Below are positions 36,569 through 45,239 of a stretch of 64,000 nucleotides of DNA, in pieces. The notes under the pieces are model-generated. The model saw only the letters and a list, made by a program, of their open reading frames with translations. It did not search any database and had not been told where the DNA came from. The translations under genes were made by a program, and so were the position numbers. Location: contig JADJOB010000001.1 of assembly GCA_016714025.1 (NCBI GenBank), positions 124,001 through 188,000 on the forward strand, in the 5' to 3' direction. The stretch comes from Saprospiraceae bacterium (GTDB taxonomy: Bacteria; Bacteroidota; Bacteroidia; Chitinophagales; Saprospiraceae). Every line of letters begins with the position of its first letter. Position 1 is the first letter of the stretch.

Positions 36569-36585
36569 GAATTAAAAATTAAGAA
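36563..36585. repeat. AATTAAGAATT-type short repeat, copy 2
   Basis: Exact 23-nt copy of 35610-35632, again covering the stop codon of the preceding gene. The two copies are direct repeats flanking the YciI-like and DUF1772-like genes. Confidence 0.75.
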
Positions 36586-36696
36586 GTAAGAGAGCATAGC
36601 GTTCATCCAGAGTAGAAGTGGAATGAATTATGTGTTCCAGATTTTTGGTAAAATTCTTAAATTGTAATAGATTTAAAATTCAAAAGATTCAATAAT

Positions 36697-37605
36697 TTAT
36701 GATGGTTTACCAGATTGGATTTTTATCAACCCATTAATGATCACGACACCGGTTAAGATACAAATCAGACCAACAATATCATTTATACCGAGTTTTTCTC
36801 CGTCAAAGAAACCAACAAACAAGGACACGAGTGGCATTAAATAGGTTACACTCGCTGCAAACATAACGTGTACTTTTTGAATCAACACATTAAACAATGC
36901 CATAGCAACCGCACTTCCCAATACACTGAGTGCTACTAAATGATAAAAGGCATTTCCAGAACTAATGGCCAATGGGATTTGTTGAAATGAGCCATTCCAA
37001 AACGACAACGGGATACAATACAATGACATAAAAAAATACATCAGTGTAGTCATTTGAATCCCTGAAATGGAACCGAGTTTTGATTTAATGGTATTTCCGT
37101 TTAAACCATACAATAAAGGCGAAGCAAATGCAACTAATAAATAAAGTCCCTCTGCTCGGATTTCGGCATTGGGTTTTAAGAGTATTAATGAAAAAGCACC
37201 TATCAGTGCTATGATCGTACCGATTAATTTAGATCGCTCGTTTTTAACACCAAAAAATAATACACCAATTCCAAATGTACAAATTGGTGTGAAGGCATTG
37301 ATAATCCCTGCCAATGAACTGGAAATTTTTTGCTGCGCAAAAGGATATAAAAATGCAGGAAGAAAAGCACCTATAAATCCTACAAAAAATATCATGGGAT
37401 AGTTTTTGCGTTCAACGCTTTTAAGTGCTTTAAGTAAAAAAGGACTCAAGGCAATTGCAGAAAATACCATCCTTAAACTAGCCACTTGTGAAGGATTAAA
37501 TGAAACTAAACTATGCTTAATAAAATAATAGCTAAAACCCCAAATAATAGTTAAAATAATAAGTAAACTCCAGGCAAAAAGACCTGGTTTTTGAACTGGA
37601 ACCAT
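36697..37605 (-). CDS. EamA/DMT-family permease
   Basis: A 302-aa protein with ten TM helices in two EamA repeats (about 10-140 and 150-295). It has the family start WSLLIILTIIWGFSYYFIK and typical segments such as FGIGVLFFGVKNERSKLIGTI and LVGFFDGEKLGINDIVGLICILTGV. Drug/metabolite transporter superfamily; the substrate cannot be read from the sequence. Single gene. Confidence 0.9.
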   Translation of the reverse strand: MVPVQKPGLFAWSLLIILTIIWGFSYYFIKHSLVSFNPSQVASLRMVFSAIALSPFLLKALKSVERKNYPMIFFVGFIGAFLPAFLYPFAQQKISSSLAGIINAFTPICTFGIGVLFFGVKNERSKLIGTIIALIGAFSLILLKPNAEIRAEGLYLLVAFASPLLYGLNGNTIKSKLGSISGIQMTTLMYFFMSLYCIPLSFWNGSFQQIPLAISSGNAFYHLVALSVLGSAVAMALFNVLIQKVHVMFAASVTYLMPLVSLFVGFFDGEKLGINDIVGLICILTGVVIINGLIKIQSGKPS

Positions 37606-37744
37606 AAGAAAAAAGCATTTAGTTTGAGCGCATTAAAATTTATACGAATACCTAAAAAGCATACTCCAAAATAGAAAATAGCTTATCAAAGATTGGTCAA
37701 ATTTTACATATTTTCACGAAGAACTTTAGATTATTAGTTTTTTG

Positions 37745-37752
37745 TATATTTG
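37745..37752 (+). promoter_or_regulatory. Candidate -7 promoter element
   Basis: TATATTTG (TAnnTTTG) 49 bp upstream of the start of the secreted dockerin protein at 37801. Confidence 0.4.
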
Positions 37753-37800
37753 CTAGCCCCCTAAATCCGACGAATTAATTTTAATACCAAAAACAGGGCT

Positions 37801-39846
37801 ATGAATACCTCCCCACTCCATGCATTTTTACTATTAATCGTTAGCTTAACCACTGTAAGTCAAACTTTTGCAGATTTCTCACTCGTTTGTCCGCCGGATG
37901 TAACCGTCAGTTGCCGGGAAGATTATCTGCATGACTTGAATGTATATGGAAAGGCTTATACGGACTACAATGGCATCATTCAATTCCAGCATGATTGTAA
38001 AACAACCATTGAAATTGATGATTGTGGCAAGGGTACAATTAAACGCGTTTGGGGTGTTGAAAATCCAGAAAACTGGAAATGGCTTAGCTGTACACAGGTT
38101 ATCACTATTAGTAATGCAACTGGATTTGGCTATGCGGACATTACCTGGCCTCAATCTTTGATCATTCGAGCTTGCAATCCACAAAATGAACTGAAAAATC
38201 TTCAAGCTCCTTATGATAAACCATCCTGGGAAAGACCTAAATGTTCAAAACCGATGGTTTCATATAAAGACACCCGTTTTCGTGTTGATGAAGGCTGCGA
38301 AAAAATTGTGCGGGAATGGAAAATATTGGATTGGTGCCAATACGACCCAATCAATTATCCGGGCAGAGGAGTTTTTAGTTATACTCAAGTCATTAAATTA
38401 ATCAGTGTGCCCGACACGCTTGCTTTGTTATGTGAAAAAGATACGGTTGTATTAAATAATCGGACCTGCGACACCCTTTATGTAAAACTCGATTCAGCAA
38501 TTTTTCAATCATCGTGTCCGGTGTATCATAAAATATACAACACGTCCAAGTATGCAATTAATTCAGGTGCAGATGCCAGTGGTTATTATCCAAATGGCAT
38601 CACTAAATTTTTCTATATTGCTGAATATGCCTGCGGTACAGAAATAAAATGTGAAGTAACTGTTGATGTAAGAAATAAAATTTTACCCACACCCTACTGT
38701 CTTACTGGTGTTATCCTCACCTTGATGCCCGTTGATCAAAATCAAGATGGAACCATTGACGAAGGAATGATCGATGTTTGGGCTTCCGATCTTGACAAAG
38801 GCAGCTGGCATAGTTGTCCAGGACAAAAATTAAATTTCTCATTTTCTAAAGATGGATCGGATCGATCAAGAACCTATACTTGCAAAGATGTTGGTATCCA
38901 GGATGTTGAAATTTGGGTCACGGATACGCTTGGCAATCAGGATGTTTGCAAAACAAGCATTGAAATTCAAAACAATAATCCTGCAATTCCAAATTGTGAT
39001 GGAAATTTAACAGGAGGCAAACGAAGTCTTAAAGGTCAAGTGCTTTTCTACAATACACCTTCACCCGGCCTTTTACAGCTTAAGTTGATCGACAATCAAC
39101 AAATCCGAGAAACAATGTTACATGCAAACAATCAATATCAGTATGCATTTGATGACCTGAATTCTAAAATGGACTATACATTAATTTTAAATTGCATGAG
39201 CAAAGATGAGCAGGCCATTGATTACAATGACTTAAACTATTTAAGAAAAATTATCAACGGTCAAATTATACCTACATCACCTTATGCATATTTTGCTGCT
39301 GATATAAACTCTGATCAAGAAATCAATCAGTTAGATTACAATTTATTGCGCCGGGTCATTAATGCCAGAAATTCACAATTGATTCCTAACATATGGAAAT
39401 ACATATCTTCGGATTATGTATTTAAAAACAGTTCCAATCCATTGGCTGAAATCCATGATTTTAAAATTCCTATTGATGTACATCATCATGATTTAGAAAA
39501 ACAAGCCATCGTTGCAATCCGCACCGGAAACCTCATTAATCCAGTTGAAAAGAAATCTGACCTGGAGGATCGCAACAACGAGCAATCCAAAGAATCGTTT
39601 GAATTGCTTCAATTAAATTACCTAAAGCAATTGAATGCAGTCGAATGGCAACTGAATAGTTCACAAGCCCTTGAAATTGAATTGAATTGTTTTGGTATCG
39701 ATGGAAAAATTTTATATAATTCTAAACATGCCCTAACTAAAGGAATCAACACCATTCAAGTTCAACTTCCTTATATTGGTTTGGGATTATATCAAATACG
39801 TAGTACAAGTCAAGTCATTGCCGGTAAAATGATACTTTCTAAGTAA
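37801..39846 (+). CDS. Secreted Cys-rich protein with dockerin-like repeat and T9SS-type C-terminus
   Basis: A 681-aa protein. Signal peptide (about 1-24), then Cys-rich beta modules of the kind seen in large Saprospiria surface proteins (LVCPPDVTVSCRED... repeated Cys pairs such as VREWKILDWCQYDP). A type I dockerin-like pair of calcium-binding segments follows at about 473-523 (DYNDLNYLRKIING and DINSDQEINQLDYNLLRRVI). The last 80 residues (GIDGKILYN... GLYQIRS... GKMILSK) look like a T9SS sorting domain. No catalytic domain seen; adhesion or matrix role is a guess. Dockerin-like pairs before a T9SS signal are common in this phylum and do not imply a cellulosome. Confidence 0.75.
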   Translation: MNTSPLHAFLLLIVSLTTVSQTFADFSLVCPPDVTVSCREDYLHDLNVYGKAYTDYNGIIQFQHDCKTTIEIDDCGKGTIKRVWGVENPENWKWLSCTQVITISNATGFGYADITWPQSLIIRACNPQNELKNLQAPYDKPSWERPKCSKPMVSYKDTRFRVDEGCEKIVREWKILDWCQYDPINYPGRGVFSYTQVIKLISVPDTLALLCEKDTVVLNNRTCDTLYVKLDSAIFQSSCPVYHKIYNTSKYAINSGADASGYYPNGITKFFYIAEYACGTEIKCEVTVDVRNKILPTPYCLTGVILTLMPVDQNQDGTIDEGMIDVWASDLDKGSWHSCPGQKLNFSFSKDGSDRSRTYTCKDVGIQDVEIWVTDTLGNQDVCKTSIEIQNNNPAIPNCDGNLTGGKRSLKGQVLFYNTPSPGLLQLKLIDNQQIRETMLHANNQYQYAFDDLNSKMDYTLILNCMSKDEQAIDYNDLNYLRKIINGQIIPTSPYAYFAADINSDQEINQLDYNLLRRVINARNSQLIPNIWKYISSDYVFKNSSNPLAEIHDFKIPIDVHHHDLEKQAIVAIRTGNLINPVEKKSDLEDRNNEQSKESFELLQLNYLKQLNAVEWQLNSSQALEIELNCFGIDGKILYNSKHALTKGINTIQVQLPYIGLGLYQIRSTSQVIAGKMILSK

Positions 39847-39887
39847 GATACTGCAAATTTTTATTGACTGTTAAAATTAGACAAGGT

Positions 39888-40292
39888 TTAGATCTCATCA
39901 AAATCTTCAAATGCAAAGGTTTTGAAGTCATCAATTTCGCGTCGTTCTTTTTTGGTTGGTCTGCCAGCGCCGCGTTCCCTTTGCTCTGATTGTGCTTTTC
40001 CCGTAAACCAGGCTGCATATTTATTAAGTTCCTCTTCAGATGTTTTGTTTTCATAACAGGCTGCTGCAAGTGGAGCTCCTACCCGTTTATCAATAATTTT
40101 TTGAATTTTTATTAAAAACTGAAATCCATTTTTGCGAACTTCCAATAAGTCTCCGACTGTTACAAAATGAGCAGCTTTTAATGGAATGGCCTTGCTACTG
40201 ATTTTTCCATTTTTACATGCTTCAGAAGCTAATGTCCTGGATTTATAAAATCGGCAAGCCCAAAGCCATTTATCAAGTCTTGTCTTTTCCAT
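39888..40292 (-). CDS. hslR: S4-domain RNA-binding protein, Hsp15-like
   Basis: A 134-aa protein with an N-terminal S4 RNA-binding domain (RLDKWLWACRFYKSRTLASEACKNGKI... VGDLLEV) and a basic C-terminal tail (RERGAGRPTKKERREID), the layout of Hsp15. Hsp15 binds 50S subunits carrying a stalled nascent chain. Overlaps the upstream PPK2 gene by 20 bp, so the two are probably translationally coupled. Confidence 0.88.
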   Translation of the reverse strand: MEKTRLDKWLWACRFYKSRTLASEACKNGKISSKAIPLKAAHFVTVGDLLEVRKNGFQFLIKIQKIIDKRVGAPLAAACYENKTSEEELNKYAAWFTGKAQSEQRERGAGRPTKKERREIDDFKTFAFEDFDEI

Positions 40293-41034
40293 TTTCTAAA
40301 ATCAATGGAAATGCGGGGTTTAATTTTTTTAAGGTATCATAGACCTTTTGGGCAACAAAATAATTGCGATACCATCTGGAATCAGATGGAACCACGTGCC
40401 ATGGAATTGCAGAACCATTGATCGCTGCTTCATAGTATCGCATGTATTTATCCCAAAGTTTGCTTTCTTCAAAATCGGCAGGGTTAAACTTCCACTGTTT
40501 TTCCGGATCAATTCTTCTTTCTTCTAGCTTTTCTAATTGCCTTTCATGAGAAAGATGTAAATAAAACTTAAGGATCGTTGTTTCGTTATCTTCTGTTAGT
40601 AATTTCTCAAAATTATTAATCGCTTCCAATCTTACAGCTGCTCGCTTATCGTCAATCCATTGATGCACACGTTGAATTAGAATATCCTCATAATGACTTC
40701 TTATAAAAAGTTTTATTTGTCCTTTTGCAGGAGTATTTTTATGAACCCGCCACAAAAAATCGTGAGCGAATTCTTCTTCTGATGGCTTTTTAAATGCATG
40801 AGCGTCAACTACTAAAGCTGGACAGGCCATAAATACGGATTTAGCAACACCATCCTTTCCACTGCCATCCATCCCTTGCAAAATAATTAATAAACTATGC
40901 TTCTTTTCTGCCCAAAGCATTTCAGACATTTTCCCGATTTTAGTCACTAAATCATCTGTTTTCTTCTGGACAGATTTTTTATCCGCATTCTTTGGGGATT
41001 TGGTAGAAATTTTCGATAAGATTATTTTTGGCAT
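40273..41034 (-). CDS. Polyphosphate kinase 2 family protein
   Basis: A 253-aa PPK2 family enzyme, transferring phosphate between polyphosphate and nucleotides. Walker A GMDGSGKDG, the lid-proximal FKKPSEEEFAHDFLWRVHKNTPAKGQI, the EDILIQRVHQW segment and the C-terminal WHVVPSDSRWYRNY are all present. In other members the residues around Walker A and the lid decide AMP, ADP or NDP preference; I cannot assign the class here. Second in a run DUF58-PPK2-Hsp15. Confidence 0.92.
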   Translation of the reverse strand: MPKIILSKISTKSPKNADKKSVQKKTDDLVTKIGKMSEMLWAEKKHSLLIILQGMDGSGKDGVAKSVFMACPALVVDAHAFKKPSEEEFAHDFLWRVHKNTPAKGQIKLFIRSHYEDILIQRVHQWIDDKRAAVRLEAINNFEKLLTEDNETTILKFYLHLSHERQLEKLEERRIDPEKQWKFNPADFEESKLWDKYMRYYEAAINGSAIPWHVVPSDSRWYRNYFVAQKVYDTLKKLNPAFPLILENGKDKT

Positions 41035-41043
41035 ACTTCGGAT

Positions 41044-41973
41044 TTAAATGTACATTTTTTTGCGTTTAACAAAAAACGACTGCAGTATATAATCATATCC
41101 TGCATTTATATCTGCTTCATGATAATCAATACGATATTGCAAACACTTAGTCTTTAATTCGTGATGAAAAGCTTGTATCTTTTCTAAATACCGCTCCTTA
41201 ATTTGATGTGCTTGAACTCTTACTTGTTCGCCTGTTTCCATATCAACAAATTGATAGGGTCTGTTTTCAAAATTAAATTCAAGCTCCAGACTCTTGTCTA
41301 ATGTATGAAAAAGAACGACTTCATGCTTGTTGTATTTCAAATGTTGTAAAGCTGAAAATAACTCATCTAAATTTTCACGATCATCAAACATATCACTGAA
41401 TAACACAACGAGGGAGCGTTTATGAATCTGATCGGCTATTTGATGCAAGGCATCTGCTGTTTGTGTCTTTTTATTGAGTTGTTTATTGAGGATATAATTT
41501 TCAAGATAACTTAGCAGAAGTTGATAATGCGAGGTACTTGATTTAGCATGTGTGTGGATGCGCAATTCGTCATCAAAAACTGACAAACCATAAGCATCTC
41601 TTTGTCTGCGCAATACATTCATCAAACAAGCTGCACCCAATGCTGCAAAACGAAGTTTATTTAAAACCAGACCTGATTTTAAATGTTCCTCAGGGAAATA
41701 CATCGATGTTGAAACATCCAAAACGAGCTGACATCGCAAATTTGTTTCCTCTTCAAATTTTTTAGTAAACAATTTATCGGTGCGGGCAAAGACCTTCCAG
41801 TCGATATCCTTTGTTGATTCTCCCTCATTGTACAATCGATGTTCAGCAAATTCTACACTGAATCCATGAAAAGGCGATTTATGGAGCCCTATAATAAACC
41901 CTTCCACCACCTGACTGGCCAGCAGTTCCAAATGATTAAATGCTTGTACTGGAAATTGATCAAAGAATCCCAT
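41044..41973 (-). CDS. DUF58 / VWA-like protein
   Basis: A 309-aa protein of the DUF58 family, which is usually next to a MoxR AAA+ ATPase. It has the DUF58 signature RLYNEGESTKDIDWKVFART, the vWA-like fold with a MIDAS motif DVSTS (LVLDVSTSMYFP), and VVLFSDMFDD. No MoxR gene is in this window. I chose the ATG at 41973 (MGFFDQ) over the TTG at 41982, because the latter overlaps the terminator stem of trxA. Co-transcribed with PPK2, 9 bp apart. Confidence 0.85.
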   Translation of the reverse strand: MGFFDQFPVQAFNHLELLASQVVEGFIIGLHKSPFHGFSVEFAEHRLYNEGESTKDIDWKVFARTDKLFTKKFEEETNLRCQLVLDVSTSMYFPEEHLKSGLVLNKLRFAALGAACLMNVLRRQRDAYGLSVFDDELRIHTHAKSSTSHYQLLLSYLENYILNKQLNKKTQTADALHQIADQIHKRSLVVLFSDMFDDRENLDELFSALQHLKYNKHEVVLFHTLDKSLELEFNFENRPYQFVDMETGEQVRVQAHQIKERYLEKIQAFHHELKTKCLQYRIDYHEADINAGYDYILQSFFVKRKKMYI

Positions 41974-41982
41974 AAAAAACAA

Positions 41983-42009
41983 AAGCCCTTACCGACAAAG
42001 ATAAGGGCC
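41983..42009 (-). terminator. Terminator after trxA
   Basis: On the minus strand the hairpin GCCCTTA / TAAGGGC is followed by TTTTGTTTTTT. It ends right in front of the DUF58 ATG. Confidence 0.7.
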
Positions 42010-42029
42010 TTCCCGTTTAATTTTTCTTG

Positions 42030-42347
42030 TTAAATAATTGCTTCCAATTTCTGCTTCAAGGTAGCTTTACTTGCTGCTCCTACTTGCTTGTCAACTACTT
42101 GTCCATTTTTTATGAAAAGTATCGTAGGGATACTACGAACTCCAAATTGCATAGAAACACTTGGGTTTGTATCGACATTTAGTTTTCCAATTTTTACTTT
42201 CTCGCCAAATTCTGATGAAAGTTCGTCAATAATTGGTCCAACCAATTTACAAGGGCCACACCATTCAGCCCAAAAATCAACCACTGCAGCGCCATTTGGA
42301 TTCAAAGCCTCTGCTTGAAAATTAGTATCTGTAAATTCAAAAGCCAT
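42030..42347 (-). CDS. trxA: Thioredoxin
   Basis: A 105-aa cytoplasmic thioredoxin with the active-site Cys30-Gly-Pro-Cys33 in FWAEWCGPCKLVGP, the cis-Pro in SIPTILF and the C-terminal KATLKQKLEAI. Full length and standard. Separate from the DUF58 gene by a terminator hairpin. Confidence 0.97.
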   Translation of the reverse strand: MAFEFTDTNFQAEALNPNGAAVVDFWAEWCGPCKLVGPIIDELSSEFGEKVKIGKLNVDTNPSVSMQFGVRSIPTILFIKNGQVVDKQVGAASKATLKQKLEAII

Positions 42348-42398
42348 ATCGTATTAATTTTGATTTCTATTATAACGCCATGCCCTTGAATTAGTTCA

Positions 42399-43502
42399 AT
42401 GAAAAACCTTATCAAAATCTTAAGAAGTGTTTATACCAATCTCTCCAAATTCCAAGTTTTTTGTCTTGGCTTGCTTGGTATTACTGTTGTCTCAGCCTGG
42501 ATATTTAATCTGGACAGCAGCCTGACCGAAAAAATTTACCATCAGCTGATTTATTCCAAATTAAGGTGGATTTGGGACTTTGGGATTTCATGGCTCCCAA
42601 TTCCTGTCTTGTATATATGGTTATTTGGCCTTTTGGCATTTTTTGCGATTTTAATTTATAAACTCAGGAATCATCAATTAAGCTATATAAAATTGATAAT
42701 CAATTTGTTGTGCTTGATTTCCTTTCATTATTGCTGGTTTTACTGGGCATGGGGATTTAATTATCATAGAGTGCCTTTAGGCATTCGATGGCAGCTTTAT
42801 AAAGAAATTAGCGATGACGAGTTTGTAGAAAGCTTAAAAAAACAATCACAGCTGGTTGATTCCATGCGGATAACTGATTCCCCTGATTTAGACAACCCTG
42901 ATTTTAATGCTTTTAAAATGGAATCTGAAATCCGCAGTCTTGTAAATGACTTTCTGAAATCGAATGATTTTCTAAGTTTTTCAAGGATTCGATGTCGGAA
43001 TTTAAGCCCGCCAGGGTTTTTATTGGTTTGGTCAACTTCCGGGGTGTATTTGCCTTTTTGTGGGGAAAGCCAAATAGACGCAGGTTTATCGGTCTATTCA
43101 AAACCCTTTACGATGGCACATGAATTAAGTCATGGGATGGGTTGGACGCATGAAGGCGACTGCAATTTAATAGCCTATCTGTCATGCAGGCACAGTGAAA
43201 ATCCATACATTCGTTATGCTGCTGAATTAAACTACTGGCGGTATTTATTAAATGCTGCATCCAGAAATTATCCAGAAATTTATAAGCAAATAATTATTCA
43301 AGCAAACAAGAAAGTTAAGCGTGATTTACAAATGATTCAAGAAGCCAATAACCGTTATCCTGAAATATTGCCTCAGTTGCGTGACTGGTTTTATGAATGG
43401 TATTTGAAGCAAAATGGCATTCAAACCGGACAAAAATCATACGCAGAAATAATTCCTATGGTAATCAATTATGATAAAAAGCGTCGTACCACATTCCAAT
43501 GA
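42399..43502 (+). CDS. DUF3810 membrane protein with zinc-peptidase motif
   Basis: A 367-aa protein typical of Bacteroidota/Firmicutes DUF3810. Three N-terminal TM helices (about 18-36, 63-86 and 96-120) are followed by an extracytoplasmic domain with a gluzincin-like HELSH motif (TMAHELSHGMGWTHEGDCN) and a downstream glutamate-rich helix. It is expected to be a membrane-bound metalloprotease, with substrate unknown. Single gene. Confidence 0.85.
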   Translation: MKNLIKILRSVYTNLSKFQVFCLGLLGITVVSAWIFNLDSSLTEKIYHQLIYSKLRWIWDFGISWLPIPVLYIWLFGLLAFFAILIYKLRNHQLSYIKLIINLLCLISFHYCWFYWAWGFNYHRVPLGIRWQLYKEISDDEFVESLKKQSQLVDSMRITDSPDLDNPDFNAFKMESEIRSLVNDFLKSNDFLSFSRIRCRNLSPPGFLLVWSTSGVYLPFCGESQIDAGLSVYSKPFTMAHELSHGMGWTHEGDCNLIAYLSCRHSENPYIRYAAELNYWRYLLNAASRNYPEIYKQIIIQANKKVKRDLQMIQEANNRYPEILPQLRDWFYEWYLKQNGIQTGQKSYAEIIPMVINYDKKRRTTFQ

Positions 43503-43574
43503 ACTAAAAATACATCTTACGTATTCTGTCAAACTATCTGTAAGATAAATTCGTTCAAATTATACGTTCTAGTA

Positions 43575-44264
43575 TTAAATTTCCAATGTATCAAAATAGG
43601 AAATAATAAATTTATTTAGATTTTCGATTGCTTCAGGAATCTTCCATTTCAATTTATCGCGGGGTTCAACAAAATTTGAAATACATCGTATTGAAACGAA
43701 AGGAATGTCCATGATTTTTGCAGCATAAAACAAACCAGCCCCTTCCATGCTTTCAACATCGCAATTGTATTTTGTTTTTAAAAATTCAATATTTTTTTGC
43801 GATCCGCTGGTTCGATTTACAGTAAGGCCCTTTGCTGTGGGCAAATTTGGATTCGGAACCTGCCTGGATTTTAGCAATCGCGTTTGTTGATAAGGAAACC
43901 GATTTGAATCCATTAAATTCAATTCAAACCCATCGATAAATTCCCCACCGATTGTTTCGGCCCCTAAATCACCCCATTGTTCAGAAACCACTTCCACCAA
44001 ACTTCCAACAGGAATATGCTGTTGATAAGATCCTGAAATTCCTGCATGTACTATTAAATTAAAGTCCTGCAAACCCTTAAATCTAGCCAGGGAAAATGCC
44101 ATCATGGTACTCCCGATTCCGCTTACAAGAGGTACTATTTGTAAGTTTCTGTAATTAAATTGAGAGAAACTGATGGTTTCTGCATGTTGTTTTAAATGAC
44201 GGATTGCAGGATCAATTTCCGCTTCTGTAGCGCTTACTAAAATTAATTTATACGACTTATTCAA
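43575..44264 (-). CDS. mqnB: Futalosine hydrolase (menaquinone biosynthesis)
   Basis: A 229-aa nucleoside phosphorylase-fold protein, similar to MTA/SAH nucleosidase but with the futalosine hydrolase features: LVSATEAEID at the start, VSGIGSTMMAFSLARF, HAGISGSYQQHIPVGSLVEV, and VESMEGAGLFYAAKIMDIPFVSIRCISNFVEPRD at the active site. It releases hypoxanthine from futalosine to give dehypoxanthinylfutalosine. Its start overlaps the end of the outer-membrane protein gene at 44257. Confidence 0.85.
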   Translation of the reverse strand: MNKSYKLILVSATEAEIDPAIRHLKQHAETISFSQFNYRNLQIVPLVSGIGSTMMAFSLARFKGLQDFNLIVHAGISGSYQQHIPVGSLVEVVSEQWGDLGAETIGGEFIDGFELNLMDSNRFPYQQTRLLKSRQVPNPNLPTAKGLTVNRTSGSQKNIEFLKTKYNCDVESMEGAGLFYAAKIMDIPFVSIRCISNFVEPRDKLKWKIPEAIENLNKFIISYFDTLEI

Positions 44265-45066
44265 GATAAAATTTCACTCCCAAGGAGGGACTCCAACCCA
44301 AAAGTAAATGTTTCTCAAAGGAACTTGTGATTTTAATGCTATTATTTAATTTAGCTATTAATCCAAAACTATAGGTAGCAGGATTCGTTTGATAGCCACC
44401 CAACAAACCCAGCCTGGAATGGATATCATATCGGAAACCAATATGGATAGACGTCGCAGTGAGGTTATTTAAATGACATTCCAGGTTCATTTCTGTAAAT
44501 TGATTTACGAGATAGCACAGACCTAATTTGTAAATTGATTTATTAAATCTTTGAAATTCAGCATCAAGTTGAATTGGATTCTGGAACACAAAACCAAGTA
44601 AAATCTTAGAACCTAAATACGTTTGAAATCCAACGCTGCAAGCAAGCTGATTGGTTTCAGCTGAAAACGACCGAAATCCATGAATATAATATACAGCAAT
44701 ACCAAGATGCGCCTTTTGACTTAATTTTCTACTATAGTTTCCGACAAACGAAAAATCATTGAATTCGGGACTCCCCTCAAAGGCCATGCTGATCCCCAAT
44801 CCTGAATTTTTGAATGGTTGCTGATACGATACATAGCCAGCGTATAAGTCTTTAACGAAAAAGTAATTGTATGTTTCCAGTTCAACCAATTTGTTTTTGA
44901 TTCGTGATATTCCAGAAGGATTCATAGAAGCCGACTCTACCAGAAAGGAGCAGATACCGGTTTTACCGGTACCCCTTGCCTCACTGGTCACAAAAGTGTA
45001 AAAAATGGAATATTGTGCTGTCAAAGGACAATTCCAAAAAAGAACGAACAGAATAGGGAGTCTCAA
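44257..45066 (-). CDS. Outer-membrane beta-barrel protein (PorV/PorQ-like)
   Basis: A 269-aa protein with a short signal peptide (about 1-17), then alternating strands with glycine and aromatic residues (SYQQPFKNSGLGISMAF, GNYSRKLSQKAHLGIAVYYIHGFRSF, GLCYLV, HIGFRYDIHSRLGLLGGYQT) and a final FYLE strand. It resembles the PorV/PorQ group or FadL-type barrels with the SASMNPSGIS segment near the N-terminus. Starts with TTG; an in-frame stop lies a few codons upstream and there is no ATG. Function unknown; upstream of mqnB. Confidence 0.6.
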   Translation of the reverse strand: MRLPILFVLFWNCPLTAQYSIFYTFVTSEARGTGKTGICSFLVESASMNPSGISRIKNKLVELETYNYFFVKDLYAGYVSYQQPFKNSGLGISMAFEGSPEFNDFSFVGNYSRKLSQKAHLGIAVYYIHGFRSFSAETNQLACSVGFQTYLGSKILLGFVFQNPIQLDAEFQRFNKSIYKLGLCYLVNQFTEMNLECHLNNLTATSIHIGFRYDIHSRLGLLGGYQTNPATYSFGLIAKLNNSIKITSSFEKHLLLGWSPSLGVKFYLE

Positions 45067-45191
45067 AACAATGCTAAACTAACTGATTTATATATTTCCT
45101 TTTTATAGACTTATTGAGTCAGGCGAAGTAATTATTTAATAACGGAGAATGTTGATTGAATTTCATCGAACCAATTCTATAACCGACGTTG

Positions 45192-45199
45192 TACCTTTG
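45192..45199 (+). promoter_or_regulatory. Candidate -7 promoter element of the HerA-like gene
   Basis: TACCTTTG, a perfect TAnnTTTG, 41 bp upstream of the ATG at 45240. It also argues against the alternative start at 45189, which lies before it. Confidence 0.45.
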
Positions 45200-45239
45200 T
45201 CAACTCAATTTGAGGGGTTCAATTAATTTATTTATATCT

